NCBI RefSeq assembly: GCF_031456295.1
Contig: NZ_JAVDUJ010000001.1
Coordinates: 434,001 to 498,000 of the forward strand
Reading direction: 5' to 3'
Origin: Arcanobacterium_A hippocoleae
GTDB taxonomy: Bacteria; Actinomycetota; Actinomycetes; Actinomycetales; Actinomycetaceae
Length of the DNA stretch: 64,000 bases
Shown: positions 35,841 to 43,246 of the stretch, piece after piece
Numbering within the stretch: the stretch's first letter is position 1
How the letters are laid out: each line of letters begins with the position of its first letter
Notes under the pieces: model-generated
Databases searched by the model: none
What the model saw: only the letters and a program-made list of their open reading frames with translations
What the model was told of the DNA's origin: nothing
Position numbers and translations under genes: made by a program

Positions 35841-37193
35841 TCAACTATTTTCCGATTTATCGGTAAGAATCTCAGACATCAAGAAAGCTATTTCCAATGA
35901 TTGCTGGTGATTCAATCGTGGATCTACAAGTGTCTCATAACGCTTTCCGAGTGTATCCTCCACGACTTCTTCAACTCCGCCGAGTACTTCAGTAACGTCA
36001 GCACCAGTTAATTCGATATGTACCCCACTGGCATGTGTTCCATATTCGCGGTGTACTTCAAAAAATCCTTTGATTTCAGCAAGTACATCACTCATTTTGC
36101 GAGTCTTATATCCATTCGATGCACTGATCGTATTTCCATGCATCGGATCACAAATCCAAGTAACCGGACGGCCGTCAGCTTTCACTGCCTGGATCAGCGG
36201 AGGAAGCTTCTCCACTATCTGCTTTGCCCCCATCCGAGTGATAAAAGTAAGTCTGCCAAATTTTCCAGACGGATTCAGTTTTTCAAGCAAAGCTTGAATT
36301 TCTGCAGTGCTCACACTTGGCCCAAGCTTTACGCCAATTGGATTCTCAATTTGTGACAGCATATGTACATGCGCACCATTAACATCGCGAGTACGCTCCC
36401 CGATCCAGAGAAAATGTGCGCCAGTATTGTAAAGCTTGCCATTGCGCGAATCGATTCGCGTCATCGCATCCTCATATTCGAGTAACAAGGCTTCATGTGA
36501 AGAGAAAAAATCAGCAGTACGCAGCGACTCAGAATCTGCGCCAGCCGCATTCATGAAACGCATTGCTTTATCGATTTCATGGGCGAGTTGATTGTAGCGT
36601 TTATATGCCGGATTTGAAGAAAAACCCTTATTCCATTCATGTACTTTAGTTAAATCAGCAAAGCCACCAGCAGTAAAAGCACGAATCAAATTTAATGTAG
36701 TAGCTGAGCGATGATACGCGTCAATCAATCGCTGCGGGTTCGGAGTGCGAGATTCGCGAGTAAAATCAAACCCATTTACCGCATCACCAAAATATGAATG
36801 CAAGCGAACACCGTCACGTTCCTCATATTGTTGCGAGCGTGGCTTGGCATATTGCCCGGCAATTCGCCCGAGTTTCACTACCGGAACTGAAGCACTGTAG
36901 GTTAAAACGACTGCCATTTGTAAAATTGTGCGAATCTTTGCCCGAATTCTTTCGGCATTAGATTCCGCAAAAGTTTCAGCGCAATCACCGCCCTGCAAAA
37001 TGAAAGCTTTTCCCTGGGCTGCCTGCGCGATCAAATGCTGCAATTGATCAACCTCACCAGCGAACACCAGCGGCGGATAGCTCCGGAGATCACGCGTTAC
37101 TTGCGTCAACTGTTCCGCAAAGGGATACTGCGGCTGATGCGAAGCAGGAAGATCACGCCAATTTTCAAATTCTGCAGGACGTTGTTCAAACAT
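35841..37193 (-). CDS. aroG: 3-deoxy-D-arabino-heptulosonate 7-phosphate synthase, class II
   Basis: Condenses PEP and erythrose 4-phosphate in the first step of aromatic amino acid synthesis. At 450 aa it has the plant-type class II signatures: FILQGGDCAETF (about residue 81), PVVKLGRIAGQYAKPRS, GAHFLWIGERTR, and WICDPMHGNT with metal and PEP ligands. The M. tuberculosis equivalent, Rv2178c, is also near pknL. The first about 35 residues contain the N-terminal extension that in mycobacteria takes part in feedback control. The ribosome-binding site (GGTAAG) is weak. Two hairpins in the 158 bases between pfp and aroG could affect expression. Confidence 0.96.
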   Translation of the reverse strand: MFEQRPAEFENWRDLPASHQPQYPFAEQLTQVTRDLRSYPPLVFAGEVDQLQHLIAQAAQGKAFILQGGDCAETFAESNAERIRAKIRTILQMAVVLTYSASVPVVKLGRIAGQYAKPRSQQYEERDGVRLHSYFGDAVNGFDFTRESRTPNPQRLIDAYHRSATTLNLIRAFTAGGFADLTKVHEWNKGFSSNPAYKRYNQLAHEIDKAMRFMNAAGADSESLRTADFFSSHEALLLEYEDAMTRIDSRNGKLYNTGAHFLWIGERTRDVNGAHVHMLSQIENPIGVKLGPSVSTAEIQALLEKLNPSGKFGRLTFITRMGAKQIVEKLPPLIQAVKADGRPVTWICDPMHGNTISASNGYKTRKMSDVLAEIKGFFEVHREYGTHASGVHIELTGADVTEVLGGVEEVVEDTLGKRYETLVDPRLNHQQSLEIAFLMSEILTDKSENS

Positions 37194-37220
37194 ATTTTAC
37201 TTACCAAGTTATTGAAAGAC

Positions 37221-37254
37221 TTGCTCGCAGAATTTGAAGCGATTCTGCGAGCAA
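37221..37254 (-). promoter_or_regulatory. Hairpin in the aroG 5' leader
   Basis: The perfect arms TTGCTCGCAGAAT / ATTCTGCGAGCAA (13 bases) with an 8-base loop lie 27 bases upstream of the aroG start. There is no good U-run on the minus strand, so it could be part of an attenuator, a translation-control stem or a protein site. Confidence 0.45.
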
Positions 37255-37277
37255 ATCTAGAATTTATGATGCTTAAT

Positions 37278-37314
37278 TATTGTGCTGCAAAATGAGAAAT
37301 TTTCATTTTGCAGC
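37278..37314. promoter_or_regulatory. Perfect inverted repeat upstream of aroG, between the pfp stop and aroG start
   Basis: The arms TGTGCTGCAAAATGA and its near-complement TCATTTTGCAGCACA enclose a short loop. Because both aroG and pfp read leftwards and pfp lies upstream (its stop is at 37352), this stem is in the right place to be the pfp terminator; T-richness inside the stem replaces a clear U-run. Confidence 0.6.
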
Positions 37315-37351
37315 ACAAGATGATCCTTCCAGATCCGGAAAAATCATCAGA

Positions 37352-38566
37352 TTACGCCTGCGACTGCCAGGCTTGCCCAATCGAATCCATCGTCTGCTGG
37401 AACCATTCTTGATTCACATCAAATGGTTTCGCACCCGCGATTCGCTTGAAATCAATAGCTTTCAACAGATCATGATCTTCTTCATCGTTACCGATCACGC
37501 CAGATTCACCACGCAAAGCACATTCAACTGCCATCGCAGCCATCTGCCCGATCAGTTCCAGATCACGCGCATTCGATGCGGCTGAACGCGAGAAGTATCC
37601 GGACTTTTGCACCATCACTTTCTCTGCGCCAATTGCCTGTGCAAACTGCTTTGCAAACCATTGCCCCGGATTAATTGTATCGAGCTTGACGTGCCCGAAT
37701 GGATCACGCTCAACCTCAATCCCAGACTCGATCAATTCTTCAATGATTTCCTTCACGCCAGCACCTTCGGAGAGGAAAATATTTACATTCCCCTGCTCGT
37801 CCATGATCTTGCGTAAACGTGACGCTTCGACATCAAGATCAAAAGTAATTTCTGGAATATACAAGCCGTGAATATCCCAGCGTTCCTTCGTTAAACCGGC
37901 TGATGGTACCCATGTTTGGGTATCAAGCCAGGCACGGTAATCATGAGCTGCTTGCGCGGTAAGATAACCGCAGTTGCGCCCCATTACTTCGTGAATGATC
38001 AGCATCCGCGGGTTTGAACGATGCTCGCCAATCACATTTTGCGCAAATTTTGCAGCTTCTTCAGCAGCAGTCCATGCGCCAAGTGACTGACGAATCGGCA
38101 CGATATCATTATCGATGGTCTTTGGCAGCCCAACTACCGTCAATTCATAATCATTCTCATGCAAGTATGCAGCTAAATCAGCAGCCGTCGTATTGGTGTC
38201 GTCACCACCGATAGTATGCAGCACATCAACACCATCGCGACGCAGATTTTCAGCTGCTACTTCAAGCGCATTTTCGCCTTCTCGAATCAGACCACGCTCT
38301 ACAAGATTCTGCGAGTTAGTGAGCTTCACGCGCGAATTTCCGATTGGAGATCCGCCAAAGCGCGTCAAAACTTCAGCGTTTTCACGTGCAGCAGCATCAA
38401 ATACAACATAATTCCCGGTGAGCAGACCATGATACCCATACTGGTATCCGATGATTTCAATATTCGGATCTGTTTCGGTATAAATCTTGATCAAATCACC
38501 TACTGCAGTAGATAAGCATGGCGCAAAACCACCTGCAGTCAGTAGAGCCACACGACGGACAGTCAT
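37352..38566 (-). CDS. pfp: Pyrophosphate-dependent 6-phosphofructokinase
   Basis: A 404-aa enzyme that phosphorylates fructose 6-phosphate reversibly with PPi. The donor specificity motif is GGDDTN (about residue 118): Asp in place of the Gly of ATP-dependent PFK (GGDGS) blocks ATP. PKTIDNDI supplies the Lys that also marks PPi enzymes. The N-terminus, TAGGFAPCLSTAVGDLI, is the phosphate-binding start. AAAGGGAAG precedes the ATG. The gene probably ends at the hairpin in the aroG leader. It fits PPi-based glycolysis, which is known in Actinomycetaceae and relatives. Confidence 0.94.
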   Translation of the reverse strand: MTVRRVALLTAGGFAPCLSTAVGDLIKIYTETDPNIEIIGYQYGYHGLLTGNYVVFDAAARENAEVLTRFGGSPIGNSRVKLTNSQNLVERGLIREGENALEVAAENLRRDGVDVLHTIGGDDTNTTAADLAAYLHENDYELTVVGLPKTIDNDIVPIRQSLGAWTAAEEAAKFAQNVIGEHRSNPRMLIIHEVMGRNCGYLTAQAAHDYRAWLDTQTWVPSAGLTKERWDIHGLYIPEITFDLDVEASRLRKIMDEQGNVNIFLSEGAGVKEIIEELIESGIEVERDPFGHVKLDTINPGQWFAKQFAQAIGAEKVMVQKSGYFSRSAASNARDLELIGQMAAMAVECALRGESGVIGNDEEDHDLLKAIDFKRIAGAKPFDVNQEWFQQTMDSIGQAWQSQA

Positions 38567-38703
38567 CCGCTTCCCTTTCTCTTATTTGTCTTGTTATTTC
38601 TTCGTTGAGATAAATTTTTGCGAAGTTTACTTACGATCGGGCTTGCAATGCTACAAGATTTACAGCCTCCGCTGAGCACCCTTTGCACTGAAACTCTGCT
38701 GCT

Positions 38704-39123
38704 TCACTTTGCGCCAGCACCTGCGAATACTTCCCGCACAAGCACGCTCAACTCGCGGGGATCGATCGGATAGGAAACAATTCCTCTCGGCTTTGCTACA
38801 CGCGCTAACCAATCATCTTGCGGACGCGCAATAATCACGATGTACGGCACCTGCGGATCGATCTCATCGCGGATTTTCATCCCCAAACCAATCCCGCCAA
38901 GTTTTGGCGTTTCAGCATCCAGAATCAGCAAATCAAACTTCCGCTCCTGAACTTTCAGCTCTGCACCTTCCCATGTAGCCGCCTCGGTAAAACGAATCTC
39001 AGGCAAATTAGCAGCAATCCGCGAGCCAATTGCGCGCATTACTTCTTCACGTGTAATGCGATTATCAGAGTATACGAGCACATCTAAAAATTGATCATCA
39101 CTGCTGGCAGCTTCTTGAGCCAT
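38704..39123 (-). CDS. Orphan receiver-domain protein (Rv3143-like)
   Basis: A 139-aa protein consisting only of a CheY-like receiver domain, with no output domain. It starts DVLVYSDNRITREEVM, and the putative phosphorylated Asp is in LLILDAETPKLGG (about residue 77). The conserved Thr/Ser after strand 4 appears to be Ile (PYIVIIARPQ), and the conserved Lys after strand 5 appears to be Tyr (VSYPIDP). It resembles the M. tuberculosis orphan Rv3143. No histidine kinase gene is near. GGAGG precedes the ATG. Its partner and output are unknown; it may work without phosphorylation. Confidence 0.85.
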   Translation of the reverse strand: MAQEAASSDDQFLDVLVYSDNRITREEVMRAIGSRIAANLPEIRFTEAATWEGAELKVQERKFDLLILDAETPKLGGIGLGMKIRDEIDPQVPYIVIIARPQDDWLARVAKPRGIVSYPIDPRELSVLVREVFAGAGAK

Positions 39124-39506
39124 TTTTATCCTCCACGGATCGACGGGCAGAAATCATCACGCTTGAAACGGAAGGGAATCCAAAACAAACGCTCAACAAA
39201 ACCATTCTAACTGTAAAATAACTCTAAGTTAGAATTATCCTTACTGAATGAAAATTCCGATAGCACCAAAGATTCTGCTGATGGCGCACTTATCTCCGTG
39301 ATCCTTATGCTGATCACGACTTTGCGCGATAATGGACAAGACAGGGTTAGGCTCTTAGACCTAGCCCGACGGTAAATGGATCTGCCAAAGCACATCTGGC
39401 GCAAAGCTCCAAGCTCATTGCTGCCAAAAGCGAGCAAGCACGTCTTGCCGGGGTGCACAGACCGTTTTCCGTCAAAATAACACAACACGCTAAGGAGACA
39501 ACACAA
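39124..39506. other. Divergent intergenic region, receiver gene / sodA
   Basis: 383 bases with promoters for both flanking genes. It contains two palindromic elements (39204-39235 and 39344-39367, the second listed separately). The first is ATTCTAAC / GTTAGAAT with a 16-base spacer. A minus-strand reading frame covering most of the gap has no family resemblance, and I do not regard it as a gene. Confidence 0.5.
39344..39367 (+). promoter_or_regulatory. Quasi-palindrome upstream of sodA, DtxR/IdeR-like box candidate
   Basis: GGGTTAGG-CTCTTAGA-CCTAGCCC is symmetric apart from one transition in each arm. The TTAGG / CCTAG ends resemble half sites of DtxR-family metal regulators (TTAGGTTAG). It lies about 140 bases before the sodA ATG. 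As RNA it would form a short stem with a G-U pair. The match is by eye only. Confidence 0.35.
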
Positions 39507-40130
39507 ATGAGTATCTACACGCTACCAGAGCTTGATTATGATTACGCGGCTCTCGAACCACACATTTCTGCCAAAATCATGGAATTACATCACTCAAAGC
39601 ATCATCAAGCATACGTGACAGGTGCAAATGCGGCTTTAGAAAATCTTGCCGCAGCACGCGATGCAGGAGATTTTTCAAAAATCAATCAGTTTGAGAAAGA
39701 TTTAGCCTTCAATATTGGCGGGCATACTAATCACTCAATTTTCTGGAAGAATCTCTCTCCAAACGGCGGCGGAAAACCAGAAGGTGAAATCGCTGCAGCA
39801 ATCGATGATGCTTTTGGATCTTTTGAAAACTTCCAAAAACAATTCACGGCAGCTGCCACCGGGATTCAGGGATCTGGTTGGGCAGTTCTTGCCTACGATA
39901 CCATTTCAGGTGCGCTACGCACTTTCCAGCTCTTCGATCAGCAGCAAGGCGTGCCAGTAGCTACCGTCCCGCTTTTCATGCTTGATATGTGGGAGCACGC
40001 TTTCTATTTAGACTACCTCAACGTAAAGGCAGACTACGTAAAAGCGATTTGGAATATTGTAAATTGGCAGGATCTCAATGAACGGCTCGAAAATGCGAAG
40101 GCAAATGCAACTAAGCTGGTATTGAAGTAA
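39507..40130 (+). CDS. sodA: Superoxide dismutase, Mn/Fe family, probably Mn-type
   Basis: A 207-aa cytosolic Fe/Mn superoxide dismutase that disproportionates superoxide. Metal ligands are the His in IMELHHSKHH, the His in GGHTNHSIFW, and Asp and His in LDMWEHAFY. Where the M. tuberculosis iron enzyme has His145 in YDHQ, this protein has Gln (LFDQQQ), a residue associated with Mn specificity. The Gly in NIGGH also fits the Mn type. The ATG at 39507 has AAGGAG ten bases upstream; the reading frame is open 54 bases further up but without support. A bidirectional terminator follows. Confidence 0.96.
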   Translation: MSIYTLPELDYDYAALEPHISAKIMELHHSKHHQAYVTGANAALENLAAARDAGDFSKINQFEKDLAFNIGGHTNHSIFWKNLSPNGGGKPEGEIAAAIDDAFGSFENFQKQFTAAATGIQGSGWAVLAYDTISGALRTFQLFDQQQGVPVATVPLFMLDMWEHAFYLDYLNVKADYVKAIWNIVNWQDLNERLENAKANATKLVLK

Positions 40131-40196
40131 TCCGCTACAAACACTTCGCAGCAAGTTCAGCTTTACATTGCTGCACCAAGTCAAATCGCAAGTATG

Positions 40197-40233
40197 GGTG
40201 TGGGGATAAACCAAATTGGTTTATCCCCACACC
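40197..40233. terminator. Bidirectional terminator between sodA and FKBP gene
   Basis: The perfect arms GGTGTGGGGATAAACC / GGTTTATCCCCACACC around AAATT lie between two convergent genes. Confidence 0.88.
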
Positions 40234-40254
40234 TATAGCTCTTGCTAGTAATAC

Positions 40255-41226
40255 TTACTTTTCTGCCGGATCCTGCAGCTCCGCTTGCGGTAATTGACCG
40301 AGGATATCAACTAAAATAGCCGCTGGCTTATCTTTTGCAGATTCTTGAATCTGCGGCGTCGTAATTAGTACGCGTGAACCAATCGGGATGCCCTTCAAGA
40401 CATCAAACATTGAGCCATCTCCCATCCGCACTTCTTGCGGACCATACTTTCCATACGTACTTTCCGAAACGGAATTATCCCAAAGAGACATTGCGTATTG
40501 CACGTACACAGAAGCATTTTTTTCCTGAACCAAAGCCCCACTTCCCCGCGAAATCACAGTAATGCCAGGTTCTTTTGGCGGTTCCTGCCCGTCTTTTACT
40601 TTGACTTGTGCAGGCTTTCCATTTTCACCGGTGATCGCAACAGGTAATGCTTGCAAATCAGCCTCGACCACTGCATTCGGATCATTAGCCTGGTTCAAAG
40701 CATAGCTATCAACAATCTCGACGTAAAAAGCAATCACATCGTCTGCACCGATCCCGGCATTGGCATTGCCACCAGCTTTCCCATAGCCCATCTCAGGCGG
40801 CACAATCACAATCAATTGCGATCCGACCTTGTGCCCTGCAATACCTTTCGTCCAGCCTTCAATCACTCGTTCGAGTGAAAATCCAGATGGAGCACCACGT
40901 TTGAAAGAGGAATCAAAATGTTTTTCATTTCCCCAGACCTGGCCGGTGTAATTTGCAATCACAAAATCCTTTGCAGCTACTTCCGCGCCTGTTCCTTCTT
41001 TCAGTACCTGCACCACCAAATCTTTCGGCGGCTTAGTATCAGGGAATACAAGCGAAACAACCCCATCTTTAGTTTGGGTCTGAAGATTTACATCTTTCCA
41101 TTCAGCCTGCTGAGCTTTATTTTCAGATTTTCCCTCTTGTGACTGTTGTGCAGCCTGATTACACCCAGAGATCCCAATGAGTAAGGAGGTGCCAACTGCT
41201 AACGCAGCGAAAATTCGATTTTTCAA
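40255..41226 (-). CDS. FKBP-type peptidyl-prolyl isomerase lipoprotein with two FKBP-like domains
   Basis: A 323-aa exported folding factor. The signal peptide ends with lipobox ISGC (Cys22). The first FKBP domain (about 65-170) keeps the main features: KDFVIANYTGQVW, FDSSFKRG, VIEGWTKGIAGHKVGSQ and PPEMGYG. The second (about 230-315) has a similar order of strands but has lost several active-site positions. It should sit on the outer face of the membrane and help secreted proteins to fold. The TTG start has AAAGGAAG upstream. Two-domain FKBP lipoproteins are typical of Actinomycetales. Confidence 0.9.
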   Translation of the reverse strand: MKNRIFAALAVGTSLLIGISGCNQAAQQSQEGKSENKAQQAEWKDVNLQTQTKDGVVSLVFPDTKPPKDLVVQVLKEGTGAEVAAKDFVIANYTGQVWGNEKHFDSSFKRGAPSGFSLERVIEGWTKGIAGHKVGSQLIVIVPPEMGYGKAGGNANAGIGADDVIAFYVEIVDSYALNQANDPNAVVEADLQALPVAITGENGKPAQVKVKDGQEPPKEPGITVISRGSGALVQEKNASVYVQYAMSLWDNSVSESTYGKYGPQEVRMGDGSMFDVLKGIPIGSRVLITTPQIQESAKDKPAAILVDILGQLPQAELQDPAEK

Positions 41227-41330
41227 GTCTTTCTTCCTTTAAGTTTCACAGCCGATACAGCAAAGCTGCCAGATCGCTAGGCACAATCAATGCTGATCGC
41301 GCTAAATCCAAATCCGACAGCTTGCTCATC

Positions 41331-41681
41331 TCAATGGAACGATTCTCCACAGGCACAAGTGCCCTTCGCATTTGGATTATCAATCGTAAATCCTTGCCGT
41401 TCAATTGAATCTGCAAAATCAATCGTGGCGCCGTCAAGATAAGGCACAGACATTTTATCAACGATCACTTCTACACCATCAAAATCGCGAGTGACATCTC
41501 CATCAAGGAAACGCTCATCAAAATAGAGCTGATACATTAAGCCAGAGCAACCTCCTGGCTGCACTGCCACACGGAGACGTAAATCATCACGCCCTTCCTG
41601 CTCAAGCAATGACTTTACCTTTTGTGCTGCGACATCCGTAAGGTTCACTCCGTGCGTAGCAAGATCTGCAGATTCGCTCAT
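41331..41681 (-). CDS. erpA: Iron-sulfur cluster insertion protein (HesB/IscA/ErpA family)
   Basis: A 116-aa A-type Fe-S carrier. The three conserved cysteines are present: one in QPGGCSGLMYQLYF and two in CACGESF at the C-terminus. It resembles Rv2204c, which is annotated as an ErpA-type protein. It would pass Fe-S clusters to apo-enzymes. The ATG has GAGAGG upstream. The flanking genes (FKBP, glycerate-kinase-like) are not related to Fe-S assembly. Confidence 0.93.
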   Translation of the reverse strand: MSESADLATHGVNLTDVAAQKVKSLLEQEGRDDLRLRVAVQPGGCSGLMYQLYFDERFLDGDVTRDFDGVEVIVDKMSVPYLDGATIDFADSIERQGFTIDNPNAKGTCACGESFH

Positions 41682-41785
41682 TCTTAACCTCTCATAACTA
41701 ATGACTCAAGTATTGCTACTCTACATTGATTCCGATAACTGCGCCAAGATTATCCACTCGCTTCAACCTCCAGCGAAATTACACA

Positions 41786-43015
41786 TTACCAGCCCCAGGT
41801 ATATGCGCAGCGACGAGCCAGCGCTGGCAGATTCTGCCGCACCAATTCAGATAAATCGAAATCGCACCCCGGATAATCAACCAATCCTTGCCGGGAAGAA
41901 ATGCTGATTCTTCCATTTGCCGCGAAGTGGGAGCAGGATTTCGCTGCCGGAAGACCATCTGATCTCGGATCGATATCTGATTTTTCTGGTGCCACCGAAT
42001 CCAAGTGATAGCTTCCTGCCAATCCCAACCGCGGTAAATCGCCCTTGCGTAAATCACTTTTCAGCGAAATCAGCACAAACGGAACACCTGCCTCGGCTGC
42101 AATCTCGCTATGCCGCAAAAGCCCGGCTGGAATTTGTGCACCCAGATCGGCGCAAATATAAAAAATCAAATCGCTTTGCGCAAATGCAGCCTTTACTGAC
42201 TCCCGGTAACTTTGCGCTGCGAAGAGAAAATCTGTCAGCGAAGAAACTGTTATCCCCAATGAGCTTCCCAAAAAAGCAAGACCACCGCCAGCTCCGGAAA
42301 AAGGCATATTCCGTGGTACCCCAAGCATTCTGCGAGCAGCCGTCAAGCTCTCGATCCTCCCCGCAATTTTTCCGATTAAATACTCCGTCTCCTGCGCAGA
42401 TTGTGCCGAAATCCCGTAGTTCATCCAGCTCTTTGCCATCCCAGAAAAGCCAAGGAGCGGCAGCGCATCACTATACGTGATAAAAATCTGCGTATTTTTG
42501 GTGATCTCACGAAAATTGGCGATTGCCTGGGCAAGCAAAGAATCAGAAATATTTGTAATCCGCTCTGCTAAAGAGATCGTTTCAATTTCCCGGATCTCAG
42601 ATGCGCAATTATCATCAGCAAATGCCATCAGCATCCCTAATCCGGCATCACTGCATCGTGCAAACAGCGGCAAATGGATCAGGATTTTTTGCGCACCCGA
42701 ATCAATCAATTCACGCAAACCAAACCCGATAAATCCCGATGAAGCATCTGGTACAAGATTGCCACCCGCCCATGAAGCACAATGCGCCACATCGATCAAC
42801 GCATGGTCTTTCGCAGACAAATCCCAATATTCAGCTAGAATCTGCGGTAAATCAGCAGCTACCCCGGAAACCTTGCGGCCATGCGAAAAATGAAAAGTCC
42901 GAATTTCATCTTTACGGCCCTGCGCACGAACAGAATTCCATCCCCGAGAAAAAGTATCGCCAACAATCGCAGCACTCATTCCAGGTAATGAGTTGCAAAT
43001 CAAACTAATTTGCAA
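41786..43015 (-). CDS. Divergent glycerate-kinase-family (GlxK-like) protein, motifs degenerate
   Basis: A 409-aa protein whose overall layout follows glycerate 2-kinase: the start MQISLICNSLPGMSAAIVGD aligns with the family opening (APDSFKGSLSA), SSGFIGFGLRELIDSGAQKI aligns with the helix before the phosphate motif, and GAGGGLAFLGSSLGI aligns with the GGLG-type region. The expected functional motifs are altered: DSFKG is NSLPG, GGSATNDGG reads LFARCSDAG, and TGEGRLD reads ICADLGA. A catalytically inactive or re-purposed protein is likely. The reading frame is intact, so it is not a simple pseudogene. The start is TTG. Upstream of and on the same strand as erpA. Confidence 0.6.
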   Translation of the reverse strand: MQISLICNSLPGMSAAIVGDTFSRGWNSVRAQGRKDEIRTFHFSHGRKVSGVAADLPQILAEYWDLSAKDHALIDVAHCASWAGGNLVPDASSGFIGFGLRELIDSGAQKILIHLPLFARCSDAGLGMLMAFADDNCASEIREIETISLAERITNISDSLLAQAIANFREITKNTQIFITYSDALPLLGFSGMAKSWMNYGISAQSAQETEYLIGKIAGRIESLTAARRMLGVPRNMPFSGAGGGLAFLGSSLGITVSSLTDFLFAAQSYRESVKAAFAQSDLIFYICADLGAQIPAGLLRHSEIAAEAGVPFVLISLKSDLRKGDLPRLGLAGSYHLDSVAPEKSDIDPRSDGLPAAKSCSHFAANGRISISSRQGLVDYPGCDFDLSELVRQNLPALARRCAYTWGW

Positions 43016-43161
43016 ATTTACGTCTTTCTCTCACAGATTCACATCTTTTCAGATATTTCAATGAACGGATCACTTTGCCCATTTTGCAAATGGCTCCACC
43101 AGCTAAAGGCTAAGGAGCTCCGCAAACCCGTCCAAACAACGAATTAAGTTGCATGAGCTAG

Positions 43162-43208
43162 CTGCTGTGTGCTCCAGCAGAGTTTCCTCGCGATGTTGCA
43201 CACAGCAG
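43162..43208 (-). terminator. Stem-loop after the dipeptidase gene
   Basis: The arms CTGCTGTGTGC / GCACACAGCAG (11 bases) with a 25-base loop lie 39 bases past the dipeptidase stop on the minus strand. Confidence 0.5.
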
Positions 43209-43246
43209 ATTTAGCTTTACATGATTAACTTGCAGCACGCATCAAA

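Noticed and set aside
39207..39506. Minus-strand 99-codon reading frame covering the sodA upstream gap
   Set aside because: No family resemblance, contains the palindromic promoter elements, and has no ribosome-binding site; it is promoter DNA.
41786..43015. Calling the glycerate-kinase-like gene a pseudogene
   Set aside because: The frame is intact over the full family length, with a plausible start, so decay by frameshift or stop is not shown.
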